A stretch of 36,689 nucleotides of DNA. Source: Candidatus Onthovicinus excrementipullorum (lineage in GTDB: Bacteria; Bacillota; Clostridia; Oscillospirales; Acutalibacteraceae). A model generated the notes under the pieces. The model made no database searches and had not been told where the DNA came from. It saw only the letters and a list, made by a program, of their open reading frames with translations. Position numbers and translations under genes: made by a program. Of the stretch, positions 7,231 to 15,835 are shown piece after piece (positions within the stretch are counted from its first letter, which is position 1; every line of letters starts with the position of its first letter). The stretch is taken from positions 1 through 36,689 of the forward strand of contig DVHG01000027.1 of assembly GCA_018712345.1 (NCBI GenBank), in the 5' to 3' direction.

Positions 7231-8955
7231 TTATTCAATATTCATCTTTGCTTTGATATCCCGCTCCAGCGCATCGGCAACCGCTTCGGCCTGTGCGCGG
7301 TCGGGCGCGACGGCAGTGATATACACCTTGATTTTCGGCTCCGTGCCGGAGGGGCGAACGATCACACCAGAGCGGTCCTCCAGCTTATAGGAGAGAACAT
7401 TGGAGCGGGGCAGATTGGTCCCGCTGTGCGAGCCGGTTCTATAATCCGTGCACACACCGCTGTCATAGTCGGCGGAAAATACAATTCGGCGGCCCGCGAT
7501 CTCCTCCGGATGCTCCCGGCGCAGCAGCTCCATGATCCCCTGCATCTTCTCCATGCCTGCGGCGCCTTCAAAAGCAAAGTTGAGCAGGCGGCTGAGATAC
7601 ATGCCATGGCGGTCATAGAGTTCATTCATCACCTGGACGAGCGTCTTGCCCTGCAGCTTATAATAAGCCGCCATCTCACAGATCAGCATGGAGGCCACAA
7701 CGGCATCCTTGTCACGCGCGTGGGTACCACACAAGTAGCCGTAGCTCTCCTCCATCCCAAAGATAAAGCGGTCGTCCTCATCCGTCTTTTCAAGCTGAGT
7801 GATGAACTCCCCGATATATTTAAAGCCGGTCAGCAGGTGGCGTACCTCACAGTGATAGTGCTCGGCGATCCTGTCGATCAGATCGGATGTGACAATTGAC
7901 TTGACCGCGACCGGATTGACGGGCAGGCTGCCCTTTTCCGTCCGGTTTTTGAGAATATAGTCAAGCAGCATGGCGCCGACCTCATTGCCGGACATCAAAT
8001 GGTATTCCCCGTGATCCTTGACGGCAATTCCCACACGGTCACAGTCCGGATCCGTCGCCAGGAGCAGATCCGCCGGCTCCTCACGGGACATTTCAATCCC
8101 ACACTCAAAGACCTGCTTGATCTCCGGGTTGGGGTACGGACAGGTGGGGAACTTCCCGTCCGGCAGTTCCTGCTGCGGGACGACGCGCACATTCGTCTGC
8201 CCGATGCGGCGGAGAATTTCCCGCACGGGTTTGTTGCCCGTGCCGTTGAGCGGCGTATAGATTACGCTCAAATCGGCCTTGGAGCAGACGCCCGGGGTGA
8301 TTTGGCAGGTCAGGACGCGGCTGTAGAACTCCTCGATCACATCGTCGTCAATATATTCGATCAGGCCCTTTTCCAGCCCTTCCTCAAAGGACATCCGGCG
8401 CACACCGGTAAACAGATCCACTTTGGAAATAAAGTCATATGTCTTTGCAGCGGACTCATCCGTCATCTGATACCCCTCGGGGTCATAGCACTTGTACCCG
8501 TTATACTGTGAGGGATTGTGGCTGGCCGTGATAATGATGCCGGACTGGCATTCAAGCTCACGCACCGCAAAGGAGAGCATCGGGGTGGGCATCAGCTCCT
8601 TATAGATGTGCACCTTGATCCCGTTGGCCGCCAGCACACCGGCCGCGCTCCGGGCAAAATCCTCCGATTTAATGCGCGAATCATATGCAATGGCCACGCT
8701 CGGCTCCTCATATGTGCTGTTGAGGAAATCGGCCAACCCCTGAGTGGCCTGATTGACCGTGTAGATGTTCATCCGGTTGGTCCCCGCGCCGATCACGCCG
8801 CGCAGTCCGGCCGTCCCGAAGGTGAGGCTCTGATAAAAGCGGTCGAAAATCTCATCCTCTTTTCCCTCAATCGCCGCAAGCTCTCGGGCGACGTCGGGGT
8901 CCTCGACGGCATTCCGCCGCCACTCATTATATAATGTATGAACGTCGCGTTCCAT
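7231..8955 (-). CDS. Phospho-sugar mutase (phosphoglucomutase type)
   Basis: The 574-residue product belongs to the alpha-D-phosphohexomutase superfamily and most resembles Bacillus PgcA, which converts glucose-6-phosphate to glucose-1-phosphate for glycogen, UDP-glucose and envelope sugars. Visible motifs are the active-site loop TASHNP with phosphoserine at residue 145, the metal loop DPDCDR, the sugar-binding GMEESYGY and the phosphate-binding VRPSGTEPK near the C-terminus. The ATG at 8955 is preceded by AAGGAGG at seven bases and is preferred over an in-frame upstream start at 8979 that would include the ribosome site. It is the first gene of the probable four-gene operon reading to 5670. 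Phosphomannomutase activity is an alternative. Confidence 0.92.
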   Translation of the reverse strand: MERDVHTLYNEWRRNAVEDPDVARELAAIEGKEDEIFDRFYQSLTFGTAGLRGVIGAGTNRMNIYTVNQATQGLADFLNSTYEEPSVAIAYDSRIKSEDFARSAAGVLAANGIKVHIYKELMPTPMLSFAVRELECQSGIIITASHNPSQYNGYKCYDPEGYQMTDESAAKTYDFISKVDLFTGVRRMSFEEGLEKGLIEYIDDDVIEEFYSRVLTCQITPGVCSKADLSVIYTPLNGTGNKPVREILRRIGQTNVRVVPQQELPDGKFPTCPYPNPEIKQVFECGIEMSREEPADLLLATDPDCDRVGIAVKDHGEYHLMSGNEVGAMLLDYILKNRTEKGSLPVNPVAVKSIVTSDLIDRIAEHYHCEVRHLLTGFKYIGEFITQLEKTDEDDRFIFGMEESYGYLCGTHARDKDAVVASMLICEMAAYYKLQGKTLVQVMNELYDRHGMYLSRLLNFAFEGAAGMEKMQGIMELLRREHPEEIAGRRIVFSADYDSGVCTDYRTGSHSGTNLPRSNVLSYKLEDRSGVIVRPSGTEPKIKVYITAVAPDRAQAEAVADALERDIKAKMNIE

Positions 8956-9030
8956 GACGCAGCCTCCTTGAAAACTCAAAAATAACAGATGCCGCTGCCG
9001 GTTTATTATGGCAAACCTCTATTAGTTTCT

Positions 9031-9060
9031 ATTATACCCTTTTTATATCCAATTCGTCAA
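9031..9060 (-). promoter_or_regulatory. Sigma-A promoter of the phosphoglucomutase operon
   Basis: TTGACG at 9055-9060 and a perfect TATAAT at 9031-9036, read on the minus strand, are 18 bases apart. The start codon lies about 75 bp downstream. The 8956-9258 gap is filled by this promoter and the divergent yifB promoter; nothing else was seen there. Confidence 0.8.
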
Positions 9061-9197
9061 CTCGATATGACCGCAAAAATCTAAATATTCTGTAAAATTT
9101 GTCACAGATTCAGCACTTTGGTCCCAAAATTTGCTAAATTCCCCCTAAATGGGCCCCTTTTCACCCCTTTGTACACTTGCATATCCCATATTTTTCC

Positions 9198-9226
9198 TTG
9201 AAGCGGGACTGCAGGGGTGATATAAT
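9198..9226 (+). promoter_or_regulatory. Sigma-A promoter of the yifB-type gene
   Basis: TTGAAG at 9198-9203 and TATAAT at 9221-9226 have a 17-base spacer. The GTG start follows 32 bases after the -10 element. Confidence 0.82.
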
Positions 9227-9258
9227 GGCTTCAGAATAAAGAGGCGGAGGGGTTTGGC

Positions 9259-10791
9259 GTGTTTGCAAAAATCGACAGTATGGGAATTTTCGGCATGGAC
9301 GCGTTCCGGGTGGAGGTGGAAGCGGATATCGCCGGCGGACTGCCGAAATTCGATGTGGTTGGGCTGCCGGATACCGCCGTATCGGAGGCCCGCAACCGAG
9401 TGCGCGCCGCAATCAAAAATAATGCCCTGACCTTCCCGACGAGCCGGATCACCGTCAACCTCGCCCCCGCGGATATCCGCAAGGAGGGGCCGCTGTACGA
9501 TCTTCCGATTCTGATTGCCATCCTCTGCGCCTCCGGACAGTTAAAGGCAGCTTGCACACAGGGCGCCGCCTTTATCGGTGAACTCTCCCTGAGCGGGGAG
9601 ATCCGCCCGGCGGCCGGGATTCTGCCCATGGTTCTGCGGGCGGCCGAGCTCGGGATTGGGCAGATCTTCATCCCGGAGGCAAACCGTGCCGAGGGCGCTG
9701 TTGCTCAGGGAATCGACGTCTATCCGGTTGCGGATCTGAAGCAGCTGCTGCGCCATCTGCGCGGGGAGGAAGCGCTTTCTCCCTGCGAAAAGGCGGATTT
9801 CCAATCCCTTGTCTTTGACGATAAATCGCTGGACTTTGCCGACGTACGCGGTCAGGAGGAGGCCAAGCGCGCGCTGGAGGTCGCGGCGGCGGGCGGGCAC
9901 AACGTGCTGATGATGGGGCCGCCCGGCTCCGGCAAGAGCATGCTCGCCAAGCGACTGCCCTCCATCCTGCCGCAGATCACATATGAGGAGGCGCTTGAGA
10001 CCTCAAAACTCTACTCCATCCGTGGGATGATGCCCACGGGACAGTCACTGATCACATCCCGCCCGTTCCGTGCGCCGCACCACTCTACCTCGGCCATCGG
10101 GCTCACAGGCGGCGGCGCTGTGCCGCATCCGGGCGAGCTGTCCATGGCGCACAACGGCGTGCTGTTCCTGGACGAGCTGCCGGAGTTCAACCGGCAGGCC
10201 ATGGAAAGCATGCGCCAGCCACTGGAGGATGGGACCATCACCATCTCCCGCGCCGCGGGGACGCTGAGCTTCCCCTGCTCCGTGATGCTGGTGGCCGCGA
10301 TGAACCCCTGCCCGTGCGGCTACTTTGGCCATCCCACCCATCCGTGCATCTGCCCGGATGGCGCGCCCGCGCGCTATCTGGCCAAGGTATCCGGCCCGCT
10401 GATGGACCGGATCGATATCCACATCGAGGTTCCCTCCGTCGACTTTGACCAGCTCAGCAGCGGGGAGCGCGCGGAATCCTCCGCCGCCGTCCGGGAGCGT
10501 GTCAACGCGGCACGCGAACGCCAACGGGAGCGCCTTACGGGGTCTGGATTTACCTGCAACGCCAAAATGGACACCCGCACTACACGCGAGACATGCCATA
10601 TGACCTCCGACGCACAGTTCCTGATGCGGCAGGCGTTTGACCGGCTTCAGCTGTCGGCCCGGGCGTACGACAAGCTGCTGAAAATCGCCCGCACAGTAGC
10701 GGATCTGGACGCGAGCGACGATATCCAGATGGAACATGTGGCGGAGGCTATCCAATACCGCTCCCTGGACCGGAAGCTGTGGCAGGTCTGA
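9259..10791 (+). CDS. YifB/ComM-family AAA+ ATPase (Mg-chelatase-like)
   Basis: The 510-residue product is a full-length YifB/ComM protein. Residues 1-165 form the Lon-protease-like N-terminal domain (VGLPDTAVSEARNRVRAAI). The Mg-chelatase-type AAA+ core follows, with Walker A GPPGSGKS at 220-227, the HHSTSAIGLTGGG loop, Walker B VLFLDELPEF near 304 and AAMNPCPCGYFGH with a Cys cluster. The C-terminal Mg_chelatase_C domain has the expected SARAYDKLLKIARTVADLD. In Gram-negative transformable bacteria ComM is a branch-migration helicase that extends donor DNA during natural transformation; the role in clostridia is less certain. GTG start with GGCGGAGGGG upstream. Single-gene unit with its own promoter and terminator. 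Confidence 0.94.
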   Translation: MFAKIDSMGIFGMDAFRVEVEADIAGGLPKFDVVGLPDTAVSEARNRVRAAIKNNALTFPTSRITVNLAPADIRKEGPLYDLPILIAILCASGQLKAACTQGAAFIGELSLSGEIRPAAGILPMVLRAAELGIGQIFIPEANRAEGAVAQGIDVYPVADLKQLLRHLRGEEALSPCEKADFQSLVFDDKSLDFADVRGQEEAKRALEVAAAGGHNVLMMGPPGSGKSMLAKRLPSILPQITYEEALETSKLYSIRGMMPTGQSLITSRPFRAPHHSTSAIGLTGGGAVPHPGELSMAHNGVLFLDELPEFNRQAMESMRQPLEDGTITISRAAGTLSFPCSVMLVAAMNPCPCGYFGHPTHPCICPDGAPARYLAKVSGPLMDRIDIHIEVPSVDFDQLSSGERAESSAAVRERVNAARERQRERLTGSGFTCNAKMDTRTTRETCHMTSDAQFLMRQAFDRLQLSARAYDKLLKIARTVADLDASDDIQMEHVAEAIQYRSLDRKLWQV

Positions 10792-10821
10792 ATGGGGGCA
10801 AACAAATCACCGCACATTAAA

Positions 10822-10860
10822 AAGCGGAGCAGCCAACCCAGGCCGCTCCGCTTCTTTTTT
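10822..10860. terminator. Bidirectional terminator between yifB-type and lysozyme genes
   Basis: A 9-bp stem AAGCGGAGC / GCTCCGCTT (10822-10830, 10845-10853) is followed by C and six T on the plus strand, and by TTTAAT on the minus strand. It serves the convergent yifB-type and lysozyme genes. Confidence 0.85.
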
Positions 10861-10866
10861 CTTCAT

Positions 10867-12216
10867 TTACTCATCCGCATCCGTTTTTGTCCTCACCTGC
10901 GAAGGCGTCTCTGCCCGTACTGTCGCCGGAACCGTAGAGGCGTTTGGCTCGGTCGTTGCCGGCTTGGCTGTTGTCGGCTCGGTTGTCTCCGGCTGCGTTA
11001 CGCCGCTGCCGCCGCCCAGCTTATTCCAGCCCTTGGAGCGCAGATAAGTCGGGTAATCCACCAGAGAGACATCCATATCCACATTCCCTCTGACTCCCGG
11101 GACCTTCCCGGAGGAGGTGTACTGCCACATTGTAAACGGCACCCACAGGGCAAACGCCGTATTGGTGTTCCGGTAGCAGGCCATCCAGTAATCATACGGC
11201 AGTTCAGAGAAATCAAGCTTATACTCGCCGAAGTTTTGATCCGCATACACCATTGGGTAGTACCCCGCCTGGCGGATCACCTCGCAGAATGCCGTGACAT
11301 TCTTATTGAGCTGTTCATTACTGATACTCATGATCCGATATCCGGCCGATCCCTCCACATCCATGATGATCGGATAGGTAATTTTCACATTGGGATGTTC
11401 GCCGATCTTCTGGAGGACAAATTTGGCCTCCTCGATGGCTTCCACTTCATTGATTGCCTGTGTATAAAAGTAGATGCCGATATCCAGACCGGCCTTGCTG
11501 GCCGCCTCAATATTCTGATCAAAGTATTCGTCTGGGATAAAGTCGCCCGAGCCGTAGCCGCGCGCGCCGGCGCGGATGATCACAAAGTCGATCCCCGACG
11601 CCTTCACCGCATTAAAATCAATATCGGCCTGAGCATAGGAGACGTCAATTCCCTTCCAGGAATTCACCGGCTTGCCATCGTTATAATACTGGTTCGTGTT
11701 CTTCCACTCCGTCTTCATCGTGGGAGCGTACCCGCTCCCCTCCAATGTCCGGTAGATCTGGTATTTGACGGAGCCCCCGATGAAGCTGGGGGGCTGCTCC
11801 TCCGGCTTGGGTGGTTGCTGATCCTCAACGATTTCAGGGTCGCCATGATTATCCTGCTCCGCCTGCTCCTCTTTTTTATCATCTGTCAGAACCGTATCGT
11901 CCTTGCTGGGTGCTTGGACGTTCTGTGCCAGATCGGCAACCTCCTGGGCAATCCGGTCCTCATCCTCGGCCGAATACTGCTTCTGCGTGGCCTCGACCTC
12001 CGTGGCCGCCTCCGTCTCCGTGGTTGTCTCCACAGGCTCGATGAGCTGCTCCACAACTGCCGCCACGGACTCACCGGTGGAAATCTCCTCCGGCGTCTGC
12101 CCGTGGGCACGCGTGGCAGCATAAAAGCTCACACCACCCACCACCGCGACGCCCGCCACGGCAAGTGCCCCAATTTTCAGCGCGAGGGCATACTTTGTAA
12201 AAAATTCCGCAACCAT
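10867..12216 (-). CDS. Membrane-anchored GH25 lysozyme-like muramidase
   Basis: The 449-residue product has one membrane helix at about residues 11-34, then a 150-residue low-complexity, very acidic Glu/Thr/Gln-rich linker, then a GH25 (Chalaropsis-type lysozyme) domain at about 186-395 and a Thr/Pro-rich tail. Likely catalytic acidic residues are visible: D191 in KGIDVSYAQ and the DVE motif at D286-E288; the WQYTSSGKVPG and NVDMDVS segments near the domain end also fit GH25. Such enzymes cut the N-acetylmuramic acid to N-acetylglucosamine bond of peptidoglycan. The anchor and the long spacer suggest work on the cell's own wall rather than prophage lysis; no phage genes are nearby. GGAG lies 8 bases before the ATG. 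Confidence 0.9.
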   Translation of the reverse strand: MVAEFFTKYALALKIGALAVAGVAVVGGVSFYAATRAHGQTPEEISTGESVAAVVEQLIEPVETTTETEAATEVEATQKQYSAEDEDRIAQEVADLAQNVQAPSKDDTVLTDDKKEEQAEQDNHGDPEIVEDQQPPKPEEQPPSFIGGSVKYQIYRTLEGSGYAPTMKTEWKNTNQYYNDGKPVNSWKGIDVSYAQADIDFNAVKASGIDFVIIRAGARGYGSGDFIPDEYFDQNIEAASKAGLDIGIYFYTQAINEVEAIEEAKFVLQKIGEHPNVKITYPIIMDVEGSAGYRIMSISNEQLNKNVTAFCEVIRQAGYYPMVYADQNFGEYKLDFSELPYDYWMACYRNTNTAFALWVPFTMWQYTSSGKVPGVRGNVDMDVSLVDYPTYLRSKGWNKLGGGSGVTQPETTEPTTAKPATTEPNASTVPATVRAETPSQVRTKTDADE

Positions 12217-12265
12217 TTTTTCTTCTCCATTTTGTCATGCGTCACAAACCGTATAATCATAATTT

Positions 12266-12294
12266 ATTATAATTGAAACATGGCACTAATTCAA
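12266..12294 (-). promoter_or_regulatory. Sigma-A promoter of the GH25 gene
   Basis: On the minus strand TTGAAT (12289-12294) and TATAAT (12266-12271) are 17 bases apart, about 50 bp before the lysozyme start. Confidence 0.8.
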
Positions 12295-12327
12295 CCTTTT
12301 CCGCCGTTTTTTGCCATGGGAATTTTT

Positions 12328-12364
12328 AGAAAAAGAGGGACGCACACATCTTGTGCATCCCTCT
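12328..12364 (-). terminator. Terminator after leuD
   Basis: A 13-bp stem with one G-U pair (AGAGGGATGCACA / TGTGCGTCCCTCT on the minus strand) around a 5-base loop is followed by TTTTCT. It lies 28 bp after the leuD stop. Confidence 0.82.
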
Positions 12365-12392
12365 GAAAAAAATGCTATATATGGCCCCCTGC

Positions 12393-12875
12393 TCACTCCA
12401 TGATGGATTTAAGCAGGCCACCCTTCTGGATAATATTCTGGATAAAGGGCGGGAACGGCTCGGCCTGATAGGTCTTCCCGGTGGTAAGGTTGGTAATGAC
12501 GCCGGTATCAAAATCAGCCTCTACCTCATCGCCGTTCTTAATATCGCGGGCCGCCTCCTCGCACTCGAGGATAGCCAGGCCAATATTGATCGCGTTGCGG
12601 TAGAAAATACGCGCAAAGCTGGAGGCAATCACGCAGGAGATGCCGGAAGCCTTGATGGAGAGCGGCGCATGCTCACGTGAAGAGCCGCAGCCAAAGTTGC
12701 GCTCGGCTACGATCAGATCGCCCGGCTTGACCTCCGAGACGAAGTTGGCGTCAATATCCTCCATGCAGTGCTTGGCAAGCTCCTTGGGATCGGCGCTGTT
12801 GAGGTAGCGCGCCGGAATGATGACGTCCGTATCGACATTGTCGCCGTACTTGTGGACTGTTCCATGTGCTTTCAT
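12393..12875 (-). CDS. leuD: 3-isopropylmalate/(R)-citramalate dehydratase small subunit
   Basis: The 160-residue product is the swivel-domain small subunit of an aconitase-type hydro-lyase, of the short, archaeal/clostridial form. Key stretches are [18 protein letters not shown] near residue 11 and [18 protein letters not shown] near 60. Together with LeuC it isomerises 2-isopropylmalate in leucine synthesis and citramalate to 3-methylmalate in the citramalate route to isoleucine. It starts 18 bp after leuC with AGGAGGG upstream and is followed by a terminator. No leuB lies next to it, so the next dehydrogenase must be elsewhere. With cimA just upstream, a role in isoleucine synthesis is likely. 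Confidence 0.92.
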   Translation of the reverse strand: MKAHGTVHKYGDNVDTDVIIPARYLNSADPKELAKHCMEDIDANFVSEVKPGDLIVAERNFGCGSSREHAPLSIKASGISCVIASSFARIFYRNAINIGLAILECEEAARDIKNGDEVEADFDTGVITNLTTGKTYQAEPFPPFIQNIIQKGGLLKSIME

Positions 12876-12893
12876 ATCAAAATCGCCCTCCTA

Positions 12894-14159
12894 TCAAAGA
12901 TTCGCGGGATCGCAGATATATCCCTTGACGGCACTGGCCGCCGCGACCGCCGGATTGGAGAGGTAGACCTCGCTCTCCGGATGGCCCATACGGCCGACGA
13001 AGTTGCGGTTGGTGGTGGCGATGGCGCGCTCTCCCTTTGCCAGAATTCCCATGTGGCCGCCCAGGCAGGGGCCGCAGGTCGGGGTGCTAACGATGGCACC
13101 CGCCTCCACAAAGATCTTGGCGAGCCCCTCCTCGATGCACTGGAGATAGATCTGCTGTGTAGCGGGGATCACGATGGTACGCACATGGCTGCTGACCTTG
13201 CGGCCCTTAAGGATAGCTGCTGCAGCGCGCATATCCTCGATGCGGCCATTGGTGCAGGAGCCGATGACGGCCTGATCGATCACGACGTGCTCCTTCTCCG
13301 CCTCGTCAATCGTCTTGGTATTCTCCGGCAGGTGCGGGAACGCGACGGTCGGGCGCAGTGCGCTCATATCAATCTCGATGACCTGATCGTACTCCGCATC
13401 ATCATCCGCCTCATAGACGGTATAATCGCGCGTCTTGCGTGCGTCAACATAGGCGCGGGTCACATCGTCCACCGGGAAAATGCCATTCTTCGCGCCGCAC
13501 TCGATGGCCATGTTGGCAATGCAGAGGCGGTCGTCCATGGAGAGGTTCGCCACGCCTGGGCCCGTGAACTCCAGCGAGCGGTAGAGTGCGCCGTCCACGC
13601 CGATCATGCCGATTAGGTGCAGGATGACGTCCTTGCCGCTGACGTTCTCCCCCGGTTTGCCGGTGAGGACGATTTTCAGCGCGGAGGGCACCTTGAACCA
13701 TGCCTGGCCGGTAATCATGCCAGCGGCCATGTCTGTGGAGCCGACACCGGTGGAAAACGCGCCCAGCGCGCCGTATGTACAGGTGTGGGAGTCCGCACCG
13801 ATGACGGCATCCCCGGGCACGACGAGCCCTTTTTCCGGCAGGAGCGCGTGCTCAATGCCCATGGTTCCTACGTCAAAATAGTTGTCAATGTCGTATTTGT
13901 TTGCAAAGGTGCGCACCTGCTTGCAGTTCTGCGCGGATTTGATATCCTTGTTGGGGGTGAAGTGGTCCATCACCAGCGTGATACGGCTCTTGTCAAAGAC
14001 ACCGGTCGCCCCACAGCGCTCGAACTCGTTGATCGCAACCGGAGAGGTCACGTCATTGCCGTGCACAATATCCAGATTTGCCTGGATCAGTTGGCCGGCC
14101 TTTACTTCCTCCAGACCAGCATGTGCGGCCAGGATCTTCTGTGTCATTGTCATTCCCAC
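12894..14159 (-). CDS. leuC: 3-isopropylmalate/(R)-citramalate dehydratase large subunit
   Basis: The 421-residue product is the iron-sulfur subunit of the LeuCD hydro-lyase. The three cluster cysteines are visible: C302 in [10 protein letters not shown], and C362 and C365 in [10 protein letters not shown]. Other family stretches are [20 protein letters not shown] and [15 protein letters not shown]. The start was taken as GTG at 14157-14159 (protein begins [15 protein letters not shown], which is how relatives begin), because AAGGAGG lies nine bases before it. An in-frame ATG at 14183 lies upstream of that ribosome site and is unlikely. It follows cimA after a strong hairpin terminator, so it may be partly read through or use a weak promoter near 14180-14200. 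Confidence 0.93.
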   Translation of the reverse strand: MGMTMTQKILAAHAGLEEVKAGQLIQANLDIVHGNDVTSPVAINEFERCGATGVFDKSRITLVMDHFTPNKDIKSAQNCKQVRTFANKYDIDNYFDVGTMGIEHALLPEKGLVVPGDAVIGADSHTCTYGALGAFSTGVGSTDMAAGMITGQAWFKVPSALKIVLTGKPGENVSGKDVILHLIGMIGVDGALYRSLEFTGPGVANLSMDDRLCIANMAIECGAKNGIFPVDDVTRAYVDARKTRDYTVYEADDDAEYDQVIEIDMSALRPTVAFPHLPENTKTIDEAEKEHVVIDQAVIGSCTNGRIEDMRAAAAILKGRKVSSHVRTIVIPATQQIYLQCIEEGLAKIFVEAGAIVSTPTCGPCLGGHMGILAKGERAIATTNRNFVGRMGHPESEVYLSNPAVAAASAVKGYICDPANL

Positions 14160-14200
14160 AGATAACAGCCTCCTTTGTTTCATTGGAAATATTATGCCAT

Positions 14201-14241
14201 AAAAAGAAGCGCCTGAATGTTAAACAAGATACATTCAGGCG
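14201..14241 (-). terminator. Terminator between cimA and leuC
   Basis: An 11- to 12-bp perfect stem CGCCTGAATGT / ACATTCAGGCG (14210-14220, 14231-14241) is followed on the minus strand by CTTCTTTTT. It lies 15 bp after the cimA stop. If it works, leuCD need their own promoter or attenuated readthrough. Confidence 0.8.
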
Positions 14242-14256
14242 ATAAATTTAGACTGT

Positions 14257-15822
14257 TCAGTGCGTTGTCAGATAGAGGACGACAGAATCAACCAGAGCGA
14301 TCCAGCTCGCCTCGATAATATCCTTGGAGACGCCGACTGTTGTCCAGACATCCTTGCCGTCGGAGGTGATAATCAGGACGCGGACCACGGCGGCCGTGGC
14401 GTCGTCCGGCTCCATGACGCGGACCTTGTAGTCGATCAGCTTGGCCCTGGCAATCTGCGGATAGAACTCCGCGAGGGCCTCCCGTAGCGCACAGTCGAGC
14501 GCGTTGACGGGGCCGTCCCCCTCCGCCGCGGCAACCTTCAGCACATCGTTTGACTTAATCTTGATTGTGGCCGTGGCGGAGTGATTGTTATCATAGGGAA
14601 GCTCGTCGAGCACCTTATAGCTGACAAGGTTGAAGTAGGGCTTGATCCCGTCGATATGGCGGCGCGCGATCAGCTCAAAACTGCCGTCCGCCCCCTCATA
14701 CTGGTAGCCGCGGCGCTCCTTCTCCTTGAGCTCCGCGATGATATCGGCTACCGCCGGATCATCCCGCGTGATATTAGGATAATACTTTTGCAGCTTGCGC
14801 ACCACGGCGGATTTCCCTGCCATCTCAGACATCAGGAAGCGGCGATGATTGCCTACGGAGGCAGGGTCCACGTGTTCAAAGGAGCCGCTGTTCTTGATGA
14901 CGCCGTCCGCGTGCATTCCGGCCTTGTGTGCAAAGGCGCTGCGCCCGACAAACGGGGTGCCCTTATGTAGGGTAACATTGGCGATCTCCGCCATGCGGAT
15001 CGCGCAGTCCGTCAGGCTGCTCATATTCTCCGGCGGGATGCAGCCATACCCGCGCTTTAATTGCAGATCCGCCATGATAGTGGAGAGGTTTGCATTGCCT
15101 GTACGCTCGCCAAAGCCGAGAAATGTCCCCTGAACGTGAGAGGCCCCGGCCTCCACCGCGAGGATGGAGTTGGCCACCGCCATGCCGCCGTCGTTATGGG
15201 CATGAATCCCCACGCTGACGGACGGGAACGCCGCCACAACCTCCCCTACGATCTGCGCGATCTCGTCAGGGAAACTGCCTCCATTGGTATCGCACAGAGC
15301 GAGCACATCCGCGCCGCCCTCCGCCGCCGCGCGCAGGGACTCCATGGCGTATGTCCGATTGTTCTTATATCCGTCAAAGAAGTGTTCCGCGTCAAAGATC
15401 ACCTCTTTGCCGTGCTCCTTGAAGAAGCGGCAGGTGTCCGAGATCATGGACAGGTTCTCCTCAAGCGTAGTGCGTATGACATCCGTCACGTGCAGGTCCC
15501 ACGACTTGCCAAACACGGCGACCGCCGGAGCCCCGGCGCGCAGCAGCGCCTCGCAGTTCCCATCCTCCTCCACCGGGGTATTTTTGCGGCGGGTGGAACC
15601 GAACGCCACAAGCGTGGCGTGCTTCAGCTCCATCCGGGAGACCCGCTCAAAAAATTCCAGATCTTTGGGGTTGGAGAAGGGGTTGCCCGCCTCAATATAA
15701 TCAAGGCCCAGCTCATCGAGCGTTTTGACAATATTCAGCTTATCCTCCAACGAGAAGGCAATCCCCTCCCCCTGCGCGCCGTCGCGCAGCGTGGAGTCAA
15801 AGATTTTGATCTTTCTGCCCAT
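14257..15822 (-). CDS. cimA: (R)-citramalate synthase
   Basis: The 521-residue product belongs to the DRE-TIM metallolyase (LeuA/CimA/homocitrate synthase) group and matches the citramalate synthase subgroup. It condenses acetyl-CoA with pyruvate to citramalate, the first step of the threonine-independent route to 2-oxobutyrate and isoleucine. Visible are the substrate motif FDSTLRDGAQGEGIAFS near residue 8, the divalent-metal HAHND motif near 208 and GNANLSTIMADLQLKRGY. The C-terminal 130 residues form the LeuA-type regulatory domain (SYKVLDELPY... ATATIKIKSND), the usual site of feedback inhibition by isoleucine. It starts 13 bp after ilvB with GAGAGGTGA upstream. A plain isopropylmalate synthase is less likely because of the SLEDKL/FFDGYKNN subgroup features. 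Confidence 0.92.
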   Translation of the reverse strand: MGRKIKIFDSTLRDGAQGEGIAFSLEDKLNIVKTLDELGLDYIEAGNPFSNPKDLEFFERVSRMELKHATLVAFGSTRRKNTPVEEDGNCEALLRAGAPAVAVFGKSWDLHVTDVIRTTLEENLSMISDTCRFFKEHGKEVIFDAEHFFDGYKNNRTYAMESLRAAAEGGADVLALCDTNGGSFPDEIAQIVGEVVAAFPSVSVGIHAHNDGGMAVANSILAVEAGASHVQGTFLGFGERTGNANLSTIMADLQLKRGYGCIPPENMSSLTDCAIRMAEIANVTLHKGTPFVGRSAFAHKAGMHADGVIKNSGSFEHVDPASVGNHRRFLMSEMAGKSAVVRKLQKYYPNITRDDPAVADIIAELKEKERRGYQYEGADGSFELIARRHIDGIKPYFNLVSYKVLDELPYDNNHSATATIKIKSNDVLKVAAAEGDGPVNALDCALREALAEFYPQIARAKLIDYKVRVMEPDDATAAVVRVLIITSDGKDVWTTVGVSKDIIEASWIALVDSVVLYLTTH

Positions 15823-15835
15823 TTCAATTCACCTC

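Noticed and set aside
10867-12216. Prophage endolysin
   Set aside because: The GH25 gene has a membrane anchor and no holin or other phage gene nearby.
10792-12276. 494-codon open frame opposite the GH25 gene
   Set aside because: The minus-strand frame has a promoter, a ribosome site and clear GH25 motifs; this one has none and has an improbable composition.
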